DNA of 64,000 nt from an uncultured Bacteroidales bacterium (lineage in GTDB: Bacteria; Bacteroidota; Bacteroidia; Bacteroidales; F082): contig ONKQ01000010.1 of NCBI GenBank assembly GCA_900318465.1, positions 1 to 64,000 of the forward strand, in the 5' to 3' direction. Numbering within the stretch: position 1 is the stretch's first letter; the number at the start of each line of letters is the position of its first letter. Position numbers and translations under genes: made by a program. The notes below the pieces were generated by a model. That model had not been told where the DNA came from, did not search any database, and worked only from the letters and a program-made list of their open reading frames with translations. Below, in pieces: positions 1-8,248 of this stretch.

Positions 1-1850
1 TCGGTTTGCGAACTGACCAAAAGGCTGTCTTCGTTGAAGGTGCGGATTTCTCGGCTGAGGGTCAACCAATCGCCCGAAGTTCCATCGGTATAGCCATCGG
101 TGGTGATGATGACTTGGTTTTCGTTGTATTCATAGGTTTTTTCGGAAGTGGTTCTTATAAACCGTTTTTCTTTATGCAGTCGCCGCAACTCGTCATAAGT
201 ATAGGATATGCTGTCCCATAAAATCAAGGTATCGTCTTCATGATAATTGTTTAAATGCCTTGTATAAGTCATGAGTAGCCCATTTTCATAAATGTAATGG
301 TTGAGGAACGGTTCGGCTCCCATGCCGTAATAAGTGTCGTTTTGTTGAATGACATGATAATCTGAATCGTAATAGAACTTGTAAAAATGGTCATAATCGG
401 CAGACGAACCGGACAAGATGGAAAAAGCGCTTTGTGTATTGAGCAGTCCATTTGGACGGTAGGTGAATCTGGCATGGAAATCACCATATTCACTGCCCAT
501 GCTGCTATTAGGGTCCAACTCAATGACGGCACTGTCGGGCTGGCAGAGGTAGCCGTATGTATAGAGTGATGTGTTTTCCAAGTCTTCGATGAAGTTGGTG
601 AAATAGTTCCAACCCTCGGCATTTTGATAAGCTTCTGTGCAGCTAAAGGGAATATGTACTGGAATGTTTGGATCACATTCATAAAAAGATGAATTGTCAA
701 GCGAAGGTGGTGTGGTGTTTGGAGAATAGATTTCATCAAAGGAGGTGTAAGCAAAGGTGCTAATACCAATCTCGGTGAGCGAGGCAGGCAGTCTTAATAC
801 ACCTGTGAGATGAGTATTGCTAAGCCAATTGTTAAATGCGTGGTTGTCAATATATTCCAAAGAATTTCCTAAAACAAGTTCAGAAAAGTTTGTGCCTTCA
901 AAAGCCATCAAGCCAATATAGGTCACTGAATTGGGGATAACCAAGGTACCCGAAAAATTTGAAGAATAGAAGCTGCTAGTATTTATGGAAGTGATTGATG
1001 AAGGAAGGATTAAGTCACCTGAGAAACCGCAATTGCGAAAAGCAGCTGCTCCAATTTCTGTTACAGTATTGGGGAGGGACAAAGATCCTGTAAAGTTGCT
1101 TTCAGAAAAAGCATTCGCACCAATATATCGCAACGAATCCGACAGCATGAGTGTGCCTGAAAAGTTACAATGATGGAAAGCGTATTCATCAATGGAAATT
1201 ACGGAATTTGGAATAACCAGATTGCCGCCGTCACCAGCTCCTTGGAAGGAGGAACGGCCAATGGCCTCAACATCGTCTGGTATTATGGTTGTCTTGCATC
1301 CTTGTACCAAAACTTTGCCTTGTCTTTTGATAAGGGCATTGTTTTCTGAATAGAACACAGGATTCGCTTCGTCCACTATGATGGACTCCAAAGAACTACA
1401 ATATCCAAATGGAGTACCGTATCCGTAGGAAGCGGAAGAAATTACCTCGGTACTTTTAGGGATACTAATAGTTGTAAAGAAACATCCTTCAAAAGCGCAG
1501 GCTCCAATGGACACAATGCCTTCCGGTATAGTTAAGGACCCTGTTAAATGGCAAGCCCAAAAGGCATTCTTATCAATTGCGGTAACGAAGTATTGAACGC
1601 CATTGTAATCCACAATTGACGGGAGAATAATATCACCTTGCGGCTGAGTAAAGCCCTCATAATAATCGCCGTGAAATCCATTTTCTTCCGAGTAGGGATG
1701 GGTCATTACAGTATGCTCTTCCTCGCTTGAAATGCGATAGTACAAAGTTTGTCCTGTCTCGCATTCGGCAGAGAAGTCGTAATTAAGGATTTGAGAAATT
1801 CCATTCATGGCCAAGGCCATCAAGACTATGATTGCGAATAACTTTTTCAT
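1..1850 (-). CDS. BspA-type leucine-rich-repeat secreted protein (3' end beyond window)
   Basis: The reading frame is open from an ATG at 1850 to the left edge, so at least 616 residues are present and the C-terminus is missing. It starts with a Sec signal peptide (MKKLFAIIVLMALAMNG). Repeats of the LRR_5/BspA kind follow, in which short strands such as 'LVIPNSVTYIG' and 'AFEGC' recur about every 23 residues over roughly residues 80-400. The rest is a Tyr-rich region. Such proteins are usually surface-exposed or secreted and mediate adhesion. Its leader and first 100 residues resemble the gene upstream (2158-4710), so the two are tandem paralogues. It starts only 21 bases after the stop of the upstream gene's sorting domain and may share its transcript. 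A T9SS domain is expected beyond the window but is not visible. Confidence 0.8.
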   Translation of the reverse strand, partial: MKKLFAIIVLMALAMNGISQILNYDFSAECETGQTLYYRISSEEEHTVMTHPYSEENGFHGDYYEGFTQPQGDIILPSIVDYNGVQYFVTAIDKNAFWACHLTGSLTIPEGIVSIGACAFEGCFFTTISIPKSTEVISSASYGYGTPFGYCSSLESIIVDEANPVFYSENNALIKRQGKVLVQGCKTTIIPDDVEAIGRSSFQGAGDGGNLVIPNSVISIDEYAFHHCNFSGTLMLSDSLRYIGANAFSESNFTGSLSLPNTVTEIGAAAFRNCGFSGDLILPSSITSINTSSFYSSNFSGTLVIPNSVTYIGLMAFEGTNFSELVLGNSLEYIDNHAFNNWLSNTHLTGVLRLPASLTEIGISTFAYTSFDEIYSPNTTPPSLDNSSFYECDPNIPVHIPFSCTEAYQNAEGWNYFTNFIEDLENTSLYTYGYLCQPDSAVIELDPNSSMGSEYGDFHARFTYRPNGLLNTQSAFSILSGSSADYDHFYKFYYDSDYHVIQQNDTYYGMGAEPFLNHYIYENGLLMTYTRHLNNYHEDDTLILWDSISYTYDELRRLHKEKRFIRTTSEKTYEYNENQVIITTDGYTDGTSGDWLTLSREIRTFNEDSLLVSSQT

Positions 1851-1871
1851 GGCATTACTGTTTTTAATTGT

Positions 1872-2160
1872 TTATTTTACTACGAATTTCAATGTTTCGC
1901 CTGCAAAGGTAATGAAATACATTCCAGCAGGCAATGATTCGATGTCAATCCTTTGGTTTTCAGCGGTGATGTTGCCCGAAAGGATGGTTTGACCCATCAG
2001 GTTGGTGATGCGGTAGGTCCGGTCTGGTTGAGACGCACGGCCGTGCGTCTCTACGAATAATACGCCATTGGTAGGATTTGGATAGACCACAAATGCCGCC
2101 TCACCCGTCGGTTCGTCAAGGCCGTTATGCAGTTCGGAGTAGATGGCATCGCAGTCGTCA
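1872..2160 (-). pseudogene. Detached T9SS type A sorting domain of the upstream LRR/GLUG gene
   Basis: This frame encodes 'DDCDAIYSELHNG', then 'VVYPNPTNGVLFVE' and ends 'AGMYFITFAGETLKFVVK'. That is the typical C-terminal type A sorting domain that directs Bacteroidota proteins through the type IX secretion system. It has no start of its own. It lies directly behind the stop of the 850-residue protein at 2158 but in a different frame. The two frames overlap at about 2160-2185, near a run of four A. Skipping one base there would join them. It is best read as the original C-terminus of that protein, disconnected by a one-base insertion, a small deletion or an assembly error. Confidence 0.75.
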
Positions 2161-4710
2161 TTGCTGGTTTTCAGAATGGCTCAATAGGCTACCGCTGAAA
2201 TTATCGTTAGGATCGGCGATGGTGAGCCGCTTGTAGGGGATGCCGTCGATATATTGGATTTCTGATTCGTAAACGCGGGTGGTGATGGTCTCGTTCTCCA
2301 CTTCGATAGTCCATTCGTCGCCCACCTCAGCACCGAAATCGTATAACACCGTGAACTTGCCCAAGGTCTTGTTCCACCAATAGACGACACCATTTTCCTC
2401 GTAAACATATTCGTGCGTCACTTCGGAAATCGTGTCGCGGTCGTAGTGCGTGTTGCTGCGGACGATGATTTTAGGTCGCTTCTGGTTGATGGTAGTGTCA
2501 CCCATGCATTGCAGATGCTGGTAGGTAATGGTTCCATCATCGCCGTGGATTTCGTAGTACCATTCCGCACCCACGAAGATGAGACCGTCAGTGCCGAAAA
2601 CAGGATAGCCGTCGTTCTCGTAGGGTTCGGTGTCCATCCCGAACACCGAGCTGCCGTTGTTGAGTTGTTGGACGAAAGCTTCGGTTTTCATGTAGTCGCT
2701 TTCGAGCGGGAGGCCGAAGCCGTCGTCGGGGGCAACAGCTCTATCGAAGAAACAGTTCCTGATGATGGTCATGTTGGTGTTTTGGGCGATGATGCCGCCT
2801 TTATATTTTGAAGATACGAAACCTACATGATAACAGTTCTTGAAGAAAAGTGTAGTGGATGCATCGGCTTTTGCAATGATTCCTCCAGCATACGAATTGA
2901 CATTGGAAGAGGTTGAACTATTTCCAGTGATGGTGTCATTGCTGTAACAATTCAAAATGAATAATGTATCCATATCGGCTACTTTGCCAACAATACCACC
3001 TAAAATAGTGTTACGAAGCTCGCCCCATTCTTCTCCGATAGCCCTGGTCATTGATCCCCTGCTGTAGCAATTCTCGATTCTAATGACACCAGAGTTTGCA
3101 TGAGCTCCATCACATAATCCAACAATTCCTCCCGCACAACCTCGCAAATTCACCATAGTACCCTTATAATTGCAATGGACAATTCCACTTATCCCCTCAG
3201 ATTGCTTATCGTTAATCATTGTACCTACAATTCCACCAGCTGCTCCCGCTTGATTGTACATTTGGGTACATGCATCTATGGTTGTCCGAACCGTGCAATT
3301 CTGGATTAGGCAATTTTCAGCAAATCCCACGATACCCCCTATGGTATTTATAGGATCACACCAATCCACACTACCGCTTCTAATCAATCCGGAAGTGTGA
3401 CAATTTGATATGGTCGAGTTAATGGCCCTGCCTGCCAAGCCTCCAATGATTCTTGAAGTTTTTTGTGAGTTGATGTTCAAATTGTTGATTGTGAGATTGT
3501 AAATGCTGCAATTTGAAACGATACCAAACAGACCACGATAATAGCCAGAAACAGCTTCTTTAGGCCAATAATCATCGTACATAGCATAATTTGAAACCTC
3601 ATGAGTTCCGCCATCAAAATTACCAGAAAAACAAGTGTGATAGTTATTATTGCCATAAAAATCCGGATGTGACAAATCATGAATGGAACCTATGGTTTTC
3701 CAATATAATCCTTGGCCTTTCTGCAAGTCAATATCAATGACCAAGCGGAAGCATGTGTCTTGATAAACATTAACATCATTATAAATATAAGCAATCCATT
3801 GCGCACCTTCAGGACTATAACCTGTGACAGTATCTACATCTGCATGTCTTTGATTAACAGATTGAGCCAACCATGCCAGATTTTCAGCAGATTCAATGAG
3901 GTAAGGATCGTCGGTGGTGCCGTTGCCTTTTGTCCAAGGCTCGGCATTGCCCGTCCAAATGGATTTTTCAACAATGTTGCTGGCAAAACGTGACCAGCCA
4001 GGAGCGTTTTGGTAGGCTTCCTGCATATTATAAGGTACATTAACCTCAATCCAAGTATGAATTTCGTCGAAGGCATTGTCCGCAGTTGTTGGGACGTGTT
4101 TCGCCTTGATGCTGATGGCGTTGATGGAGGTTACGCCTTTGAATGCCTGCTCACCAATGAATGACAAGCTGGCGGGAAGCATCATCATTCCTCTGAAACC
4201 AGAGCAGTTGAGAAATGCTTGGTTGCCAACGTATTGGATTGAGTCGGGGAGGGCGAGTTTGCCCGTAAAGGAAGCGCATCCCGAAAAGGCTTCGTCTTCA
4301 ATTCGGGTCAGAGCATTAGGAATGACAAGATTGCCGCTCAGATTGGAGCAACCTTTGAAGGCACCCGCACCGATGGTCTGAATGGACTCAGGGAATTCAA
4401 GTGTGCCCCGCAATCCCGAGCAACCACAGAAAGCATGGTCGTCAATACCGATGAGGGTGTAATCTATGCCATTATAGGTCACCGTATCCGCAAGGATGAG
4501 CTTGCCTTCAGGTTTGTCGTAACCCCACCAGTAATTGTCGCCGTTTTGGCAAGGATAGGTGACAACCACTTGATCAAGGTTTGCATCAGTGATGCGGTAA
4601 TAGATTTCGTAACCCGTCGAATTGGTGGTGGAAAAGTCGAAATGAGACTCCTGAGTCATTCCGCTCATAGCCAAAGCCATTAATAATGCAATTGCAAATA
4701 ACTTTTTCAT
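2158..4710 (-). CDS. Secreted LRR_5 / GLUG-repeat protein, C-terminus frameshifted
   Basis: The 850-residue product has a signal peptide (MKKLFAIALLMALAMSGMTQ). LRR_5/BspA repeats occupy about residues 85-200. A long central region (about 390-640) holds GLUG-type repeats such as 'GGIVGFAENCLIQNCTV' and 'GGIVGLCDGAHANSG'. A Tyr/Trp-rich module follows. GLUG and LRR_5 domains are common in large Bacteroidota surface proteins. The frame ends abruptly with 'SLLSHSENQQ' just before an in-frame sorting domain in the neighbouring frame (1872-2160), so this product as written lacks its secretion signal. A -7 box (TACTTTTG, minus strand, 4759-4766) lies upstream. The sequence does not show what the protein binds. 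Confidence 0.8.
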   Translation of the reverse strand: MKKLFAIALLMALAMSGMTQESHFDFSTTNSTGYEIYYRITDANLDQVVVTYPCQNGDNYWWGYDKPEGKLILADTVTYNGIDYTLIGIDDHAFCGCSGLRGTLEFPESIQTIGAGAFKGCSNLSGNLVIPNALTRIEDEAFSGCASFTGKLALPDSIQYVGNQAFLNCSGFRGMMMLPASLSFIGEQAFKGVTSINAISIKAKHVPTTADNAFDEIHTWIEVNVPYNMQEAYQNAPGWSRFASNIVEKSIWTGNAEPWTKGNGTTDDPYLIESAENLAWLAQSVNQRHADVDTVTGYSPEGAQWIAYIYNDVNVYQDTCFRLVIDIDLQKGQGLYWKTIGSIHDLSHPDFYGNNNYHTCFSGNFDGGTHEVSNYAMYDDYWPKEAVSGYYRGLFGIVSNCSIYNLTINNLNINSQKTSRIIGGLAGRAINSTISNCHTSGLIRSGSVDWCDPINTIGGIVGFAENCLIQNCTVRTTIDACTQMYNQAGAAGGIVGTMINDKQSEGISGIVHCNYKGTMVNLRGCAGGIVGLCDGAHANSGVIRIENCYSRGSMTRAIGEEWGELRNTILGGIVGKVADMDTLFILNCYSNDTITGNSSTSSNVNSYAGGIIAKADASTTLFFKNCYHVGFVSSKYKGGIIAQNTNMTIIRNCFFDRAVAPDDGFGLPLESDYMKTEAFVQQLNNGSSVFGMDTEPYENDGYPVFGTDGLIFVGAEWYYEIHGDDGTITYQHLQCMGDTTINQKRPKIIVRSNTHYDRDTISEVTHEYVYEENGVVYWWNKTLGKFTVLYDFGAEVGDEWTIEVENETITTRVYESEIQYIDGIPYKRLTIADPNDNFSGSLLSHSENQQ

Positions 4711-4758
4711 GGCATTAGGTTTTTAATTGTTATTGTTTCGTTTTTGAGGTTTGCAATG

Positions 4759-4766
4759 CAAAAGTA
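4759..4766 (-). promoter_or_regulatory. -7 box for the LRR/GLUG gene
   Basis: TACTTTTG on the minus strand fits the Bacteroidota -7 consensus TAnnTTTG and lies about 50 bases before the ATG at 4710. The remaining 4711-4937 spacer shows nothing else that I recognise. Confidence 0.5.
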
Positions 4767-4937
4767 TAGCATTTCTCCAAACGAAAAACAACTTGTCAAT
4801 GCCTTTCGGGGTCTTGTCTATCATTTCGGATAATGTAAAATTTGCAACAGATTGATTTTCTGTTTATTGAAAAAACGACAATCTACGGGTTGTCTATTAT
4901 ATCGTCTATGGTTTTCGACGGTTTTTCCCGCCCAAAA

Positions 4938-6452
4938 TCAACCCCAATACCATTGATTCGCCGTGCGATATCTTTGTTTGGGGCTGTTGGGTTTGTCCTT
5001 GTATTCCGGAATGAGCATCCCAGCTTCAAGTAAGGGCGTAAAAACATTTCGGCGAAAACTCGTGCGGCTCTTGTAGCCGACCTCTTCCATCATTTCAAGA
5101 ATCCCCTGCGGGATACGGCAAAACGCCAAAATGCGACGGGCAGTCTCTTCTTCGCCTTTGCCCAACGCGGGACATTGGAGACGAATGTCCGACAACGGCC
5201 TGTAGTTGTCATCATTGCTGCTCTTGTAGTAGCCATATCTCGGGCTGCTCTCTGCAACAATGCTTCCGTATGGCATCGGATTTGGCCTCTCGAAAGCCTC
5301 AACGGGTCGCTTCATGATGACCTGAAACTGGTTCCCTTCGTCATTGACAAACTCGATGTCCCTGACTTCTTTTGCGGCTCGAATGATGCCTGTGCCCAAG
5401 CCTCTGTAATCCATTGTCTTTGCGCAAAATGCGGCCATCAACGGATTGCGTTGCTTGGTTTTCCCAAAACGGATAGACTCCACATCCACGCCCGTTGGCA
5501 AGCCTCCAGGACTGATGATTTCGACTCGGTTGTCGAAAATCATGATGCGGATGGGGGCTTGTATGAGATAATCACGGTGCACAAGCGCATTTTGGAGGAT
5601 TTCTTTCAAAGCCACTTCCGAGATTTCCAGCTTCCCGACCGAATTGAACGACTGCCCCGCTTGTATGCTGTGAAGATTGGCATTCAGGAAAGCTATTCCT
5701 CCCTCAAACATTCGCGGGATGGTTCCTGTGATGTCTTTGCTGTCGCGATATTCAAGCCCTCCCATATCGTTCCCGAAGAAGGAGACGGCCTTGATAACGA
5801 AAGCAGGCTCGTACATTTGGGGGTGTTTCCCGAAGAATTGCAATCCAGCAAGGGTTACTCGTCCGTCTTTTGTCATGATTTGCAGGTTTTGAAGCAGTTG
5901 CTCAACGGGCAAGCCGAATTCATCGGAACGTTTGCCGTAATATTGCTCCAGATACTCGTTGAGCAGCATCATGTCGATGTCATTGATGCTGGTTCTTCTG
6001 ACGCCTTTTTCGTCGGGCCTGAAGCTGCCCGACTCTTGAAACAAAGCCAACATTTCTGCGTTTTCGACGATGCGGCGTTTGTCGCTGCCTTGCTTGATCC
6101 AGATGTTTCCGCTTTGGTCTTTGTAGGGTTTGTCGATGCCTTCGTTCACGTTCACGACGAGGACGGTTTTTCCATCTACATCGACTGTTTCGGTTTGAAG
6201 ATAAACTGTTGGCCTCACGCTATTGTTTGCCACATTCCCGACATCGCGACTGATTTGTTGAACTTCGTCGTATGTCAGCCCAACAATTTCTCCCGTTTTG
6301 TCTTCCACGCCGATGAGGATGGTTCCTCCGCGATAGTTGGCGAAGGCAACAATCTCTGCGGCGATTTTTGACGGGTTGTCTATTCTCAGCTTGAATTGGA
6401 CTTTGCTGTTTTCGCCCAATGCACAGAGCTCTTTTATTTCTTTTGCGTTCAT
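4938..6452 (-). CDS. Schlafen AlbA_2 / HATPase_c_4 regulator-like ATP-binding protein
   Basis: The product has 504 residues. The N-terminal AlbA_2 (Schlafen-type) domain is at about residues 10-130, with 'VQFKLR', 'EIVAFANYRGGTILIGVED' and 'IWIKQGSDKR'. A GHKL-like HATPase_c_4 region is at about 275-370 ('ALKEILQNALVHRDY', 'PGGLPTGV', 'GLGTGI'). The C-terminal tail looks like a winged helix. Families of this build are usually annotated as ATP-dependent transcriptional regulators or helicase-like proteins, but their biochemical role is mostly unknown. The promoter holds repeated ACTTAACC motifs ending 2 bases from the start codon, which suggests autoregulation. A relative lies at 19141-21105. 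Confidence 0.85.
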   Translation of the reverse strand: MNAKEIKELCALGENSKVQFKLRIDNPSKIAAEIVAFANYRGGTILIGVEDKTGEIVGLTYDEVQQISRDVGNVANNSVRPTVYLQTETVDVDGKTVLVVNVNEGIDKPYKDQSGNIWIKQGSDKRRIVENAEMLALFQESGSFRPDEKGVRRTSINDIDMMLLNEYLEQYYGKRSDEFGLPVEQLLQNLQIMTKDGRVTLAGLQFFGKHPQMYEPAFVIKAVSFFGNDMGGLEYRDSKDITGTIPRMFEGGIAFLNANLHSIQAGQSFNSVGKLEISEVALKEILQNALVHRDYLIQAPIRIMIFDNRVEIISPGGLPTGVDVESIRFGKTKQRNPLMAAFCAKTMDYRGLGTGIIRAAKEVRDIEFVNDEGNQFQVIMKRPVEAFERPNPMPYGSIVAESSPRYGYYKSSNDDNYRPLSDIRLQCPALGKGEEETARRILAFCRIPQGILEMMEEVGYKSRTSFRRNVFTPLLEAGMLIPEYKDKPNSPKQRYRTANQWYWG

Positions 6453-6454
6453 GA

Positions 6455-6584
6455 CTTAACCGTTTTTATGCTGCAAAATTACATATTTCGGTTAAGTTGT
6501 GCAAGTTTTTGGTTAAGTTTTTTACTGTAAATTTACTATAATATTGAATATCAATAGTATAATTTCTAAAGAAATTTGGTTAAG
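6455..6584 (-). promoter_or_regulatory. Promoter with four ACTTAACC motifs before the AlbA_2 gene
   Basis: On the minus strand a TAATTTTG -7 box (6474-6481) is surrounded by CTTAACC/GGTTAAG copies at 6455-6461 (opposite orientation, next to the ATG), 6490-6496, 6511-6517 and 6578-6584. The second and third are 21 bases apart, two helical turns, and cover the -33 region. This is the arrangement expected for a repressor operator. The binding protein is not known; the gene's own product is the simplest candidate. Confidence 0.55.
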
Positions 6585-6599
6585 TTGGTATAAAAACGT

Positions 6600-6631
6600 C
6601 AAAACTTGACCAAAAAAATGGTCAAGTTTTG
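6600..6631 (-). terminator. Perfect 13-bp inverted repeat after glyS
   Basis: CAAAACTTGACCA (6600-6612) and its exact complement (6619-6631) are separated by six A. On the minus strand the hairpin comes 24 bases after the glyS stop and is followed by a T-rich stretch (ACGTTTTTA), so it can act as a terminator. Its arms contain ACTTGACC, one base from the ACTTAACC motif of the adjacent promoter, so it could also be a distal operator. Confidence 0.5.
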
Positions 6632-6654
6632 GCATTCTGTAATTGTTCTTTTGA

Positions 6655-8175
6655 TTATTTCTTCGGCTTCAATTCGTCGAAAATCATGTTGCGTAGGTTG
6701 TCGATCGGGACGCGCACCTGCTGCATCGTGTCGCGGTCGCGCACGGTGACGGTGTTATCGACCAAAGTGTCATTGTCAACTGTCACGCACATCGGCGTGC
6801 CGATGGCATCTTGTCTACGGTAGCGCTTGCCGATGGAGTCTTTTTCTTCGTATTGGCACATGAAGTCGGCCTTTAGCGAGTCGATAATCTCGCGGGCCTT
6901 CTCCGGCAGACCGTCTTTCTTGACCAAGGGCAGCACCGCGACTTTGTAAGGTGCAAGGATGGCCGGCAGCTTCAGCACCACGCGCTCTGAGCCGTCTTCC
7001 AACTTCTCCTCGGTGAAGGCGTTGCTGAACATGGCGAGGAACATACGGTCGAGGCCGATGGAGGTCTCGATGACGTAAGGCGTGTAGCTCTCGTTGGTGT
7101 CGGGGTCGAAGTACTGGAGTTTCTTGCCTGAGTATTTGGCGTGGGCCGAGAGGTCGAAGTCGGTGCGGCTGTGGATGCCTTCGAGTTCCTTGAAACCAAA
7201 GGGGAAGTCGAACTCGATGTCGGTGGCGGCATTGGCGTAGTGGGCTAATTTCTCGTGGTCGTGGAAGCGGTATTTCTCGGCGGGCAGACCCAACGAAAGG
7301 TGCCAGTTGAGGCGTTCTTGCTTCCAGTGCTGGAACCATTCGAGCTCCGTGCCTGGGCGGACGAAGAATTGCATCTCCATCTGCTCAAACTCCCTCATGC
7401 GGAAAATGAATTGGCGGGCAACAATCTCGTTGCGAAAGGCCTTGCCTGTTTGGGCGATGCCAAACGGAATCTTCATGCGACCGGTCTTCTGCACGTTGAG
7501 GTAGTTGACGAAGATGCCCTGTGCCGTTTCGGGGCGCAGGTAGATGGTGTCGGATCCGTCGGCCACGCTGCCCATCTTGGTGGCAAACATCAGGTTGAAT
7601 TGGCGCACATCGGTCCAGTTGCGGGTGCCGCTGATGGGACATACGATTTCGAGGTCAAGGATGAGTTGCTTGATGGCATCAAGGTCGTTTTTCTCCATTG
7701 CACCATACAGGCGGTGGCTGATTTCTTCAATCTTGGCCTTGTGTTCAAGCACACGCGGGTTGGTAGTCACAAACTGCTCCTCGTTGAAGGCATCGCCGAA
7801 GCGTTTGCGGGCTTTCTCCACCTCTTTATTAATCTTCTCTTCGATTTTGGCCATGTAGTCCTCAACGAGCACATCGGCACGGTAGCGTTTCTTTGAGTCG
7901 CGGTTGTCGATGAGCGGGTCATTGAAGGCATCGACGTGGCCCGAAGCCTTCCAAGTGGTAGGGTGCATGAAGATGGCGGCGTCAATGCCGACGATGTTCT
8001 CGTGCATCTGCACCATCGCCTTCCACCAATATTCGCGGATGTTTTTCTTCAGTTCCACACCGTTCTGGCCGTAGTCGTAAACGGCTGAAAGTCCGTCATA
8101 AATTTCGCTCGAAGGGAAAATGAAACCGTATTCCTTCGCATGAGCGGTTATTTTTTTGAAAAAATCTTCTAAGAT
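6655..8175 (-). CDS. glyS: Glycyl-tRNA synthetase (dimeric type), no canonical start codon
   Basis: The enzyme charges tRNA-Gly with glycine using ATP. Class II features are visible, including motif 2 'FRNEIVARQFIFRMREFEQMEM' and motif 3 'SIGLDRMFLAMF', and the anticodon-binding domain is at the C-terminus. The usual N-terminus of the family ('HAKEYGF', 'SSEIYDGL', 'VYDYGQNGVELKKN') is encoded in frame back to 8175. A TAA follows at 8176-8178, and no ATG, GTG or TTG lies between it and the GTG at 8058. Initiation at ATC (8173-8175) would give a length matching the family (about 506 residues). GTG at 8058 would remove about 39 conserved residues. The coordinates given here include the conserved part. 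A non-AUG start or a small sequence error are the main explanations. Confidence 0.85.
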   Translation of the reverse strand: MLEDFFKKITAHAKEYGFIFPSSEIYDGLSAVYDYGQNGVELKKNIREYWWKAMVQMHENIVGIDAAIFMHPTTWKASGHVDAFNDPLIDNRDSKKRYRADVLVEDYMAKIEEKINKEVEKARKRFGDAFNEEQFVTTNPRVLEHKAKIEEISHRLYGAMEKNDLDAIKQLILDLEIVCPISGTRNWTDVRQFNLMFATKMGSVADGSDTIYLRPETAQGIFVNYLNVQKTGRMKIPFGIAQTGKAFRNEIVARQFIFRMREFEQMEMQFFVRPGTELEWFQHWKQERLNWHLSLGLPAEKYRFHDHEKLAHYANAATDIEFDFPFGFKELEGIHSRTDFDLSAHAKYSGKKLQYFDPDTNESYTPYVIETSIGLDRMFLAMFSNAFTEEKLEDGSERVVLKLPAILAPYKVAVLPLVKKDGLPEKAREIIDSLKADFMCQYEEKDSIGKRYRRQDAIGTPMCVTVDNDTLVDNTVTVRDRDTMQQVRVPIDNLRNMIFDELKPKK

Positions 8176-8178
8176 TTA

Positions 8179-8247
8179 AAATTCAAAATTGGCAGTCAGC
8201 TTTCAGCCAGCAAAACTGAGCTAATAGCTGACTGCTGATAGCTGATA
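8179..8247. repeat. Short AGCT-rich repeat / hairpin between queA and glyS
   Basis: The spacer is built from variants of 'agctgatagct' and 'cagtcagct'. CAGTCAGCT (8193-8201) pairs with AGCTGACTG downstream to form a stem. It resembles the small intergenic repeats seen in Bacteroidales genomes. It may influence the glyS message, whose start is unusual. Confidence 0.35.
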
Positions 8248-8248
8248 G

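Noticed and set aside
2158-2190. Programmed ribosomal frameshifting that would join the sorting domain
   Set aside because: No slippery heptamer followed by a stem or pseudoknot was seen; only a run of four A. An indel or a sequencing error is simpler.
5175-6371. A 398-codon plus-strand frame opposite the AlbA_2 gene
   Set aside because: It has no domain features, and the minus-strand frame carries clear AlbA_2 and ATPase motifs. It is a codon-bias shadow.
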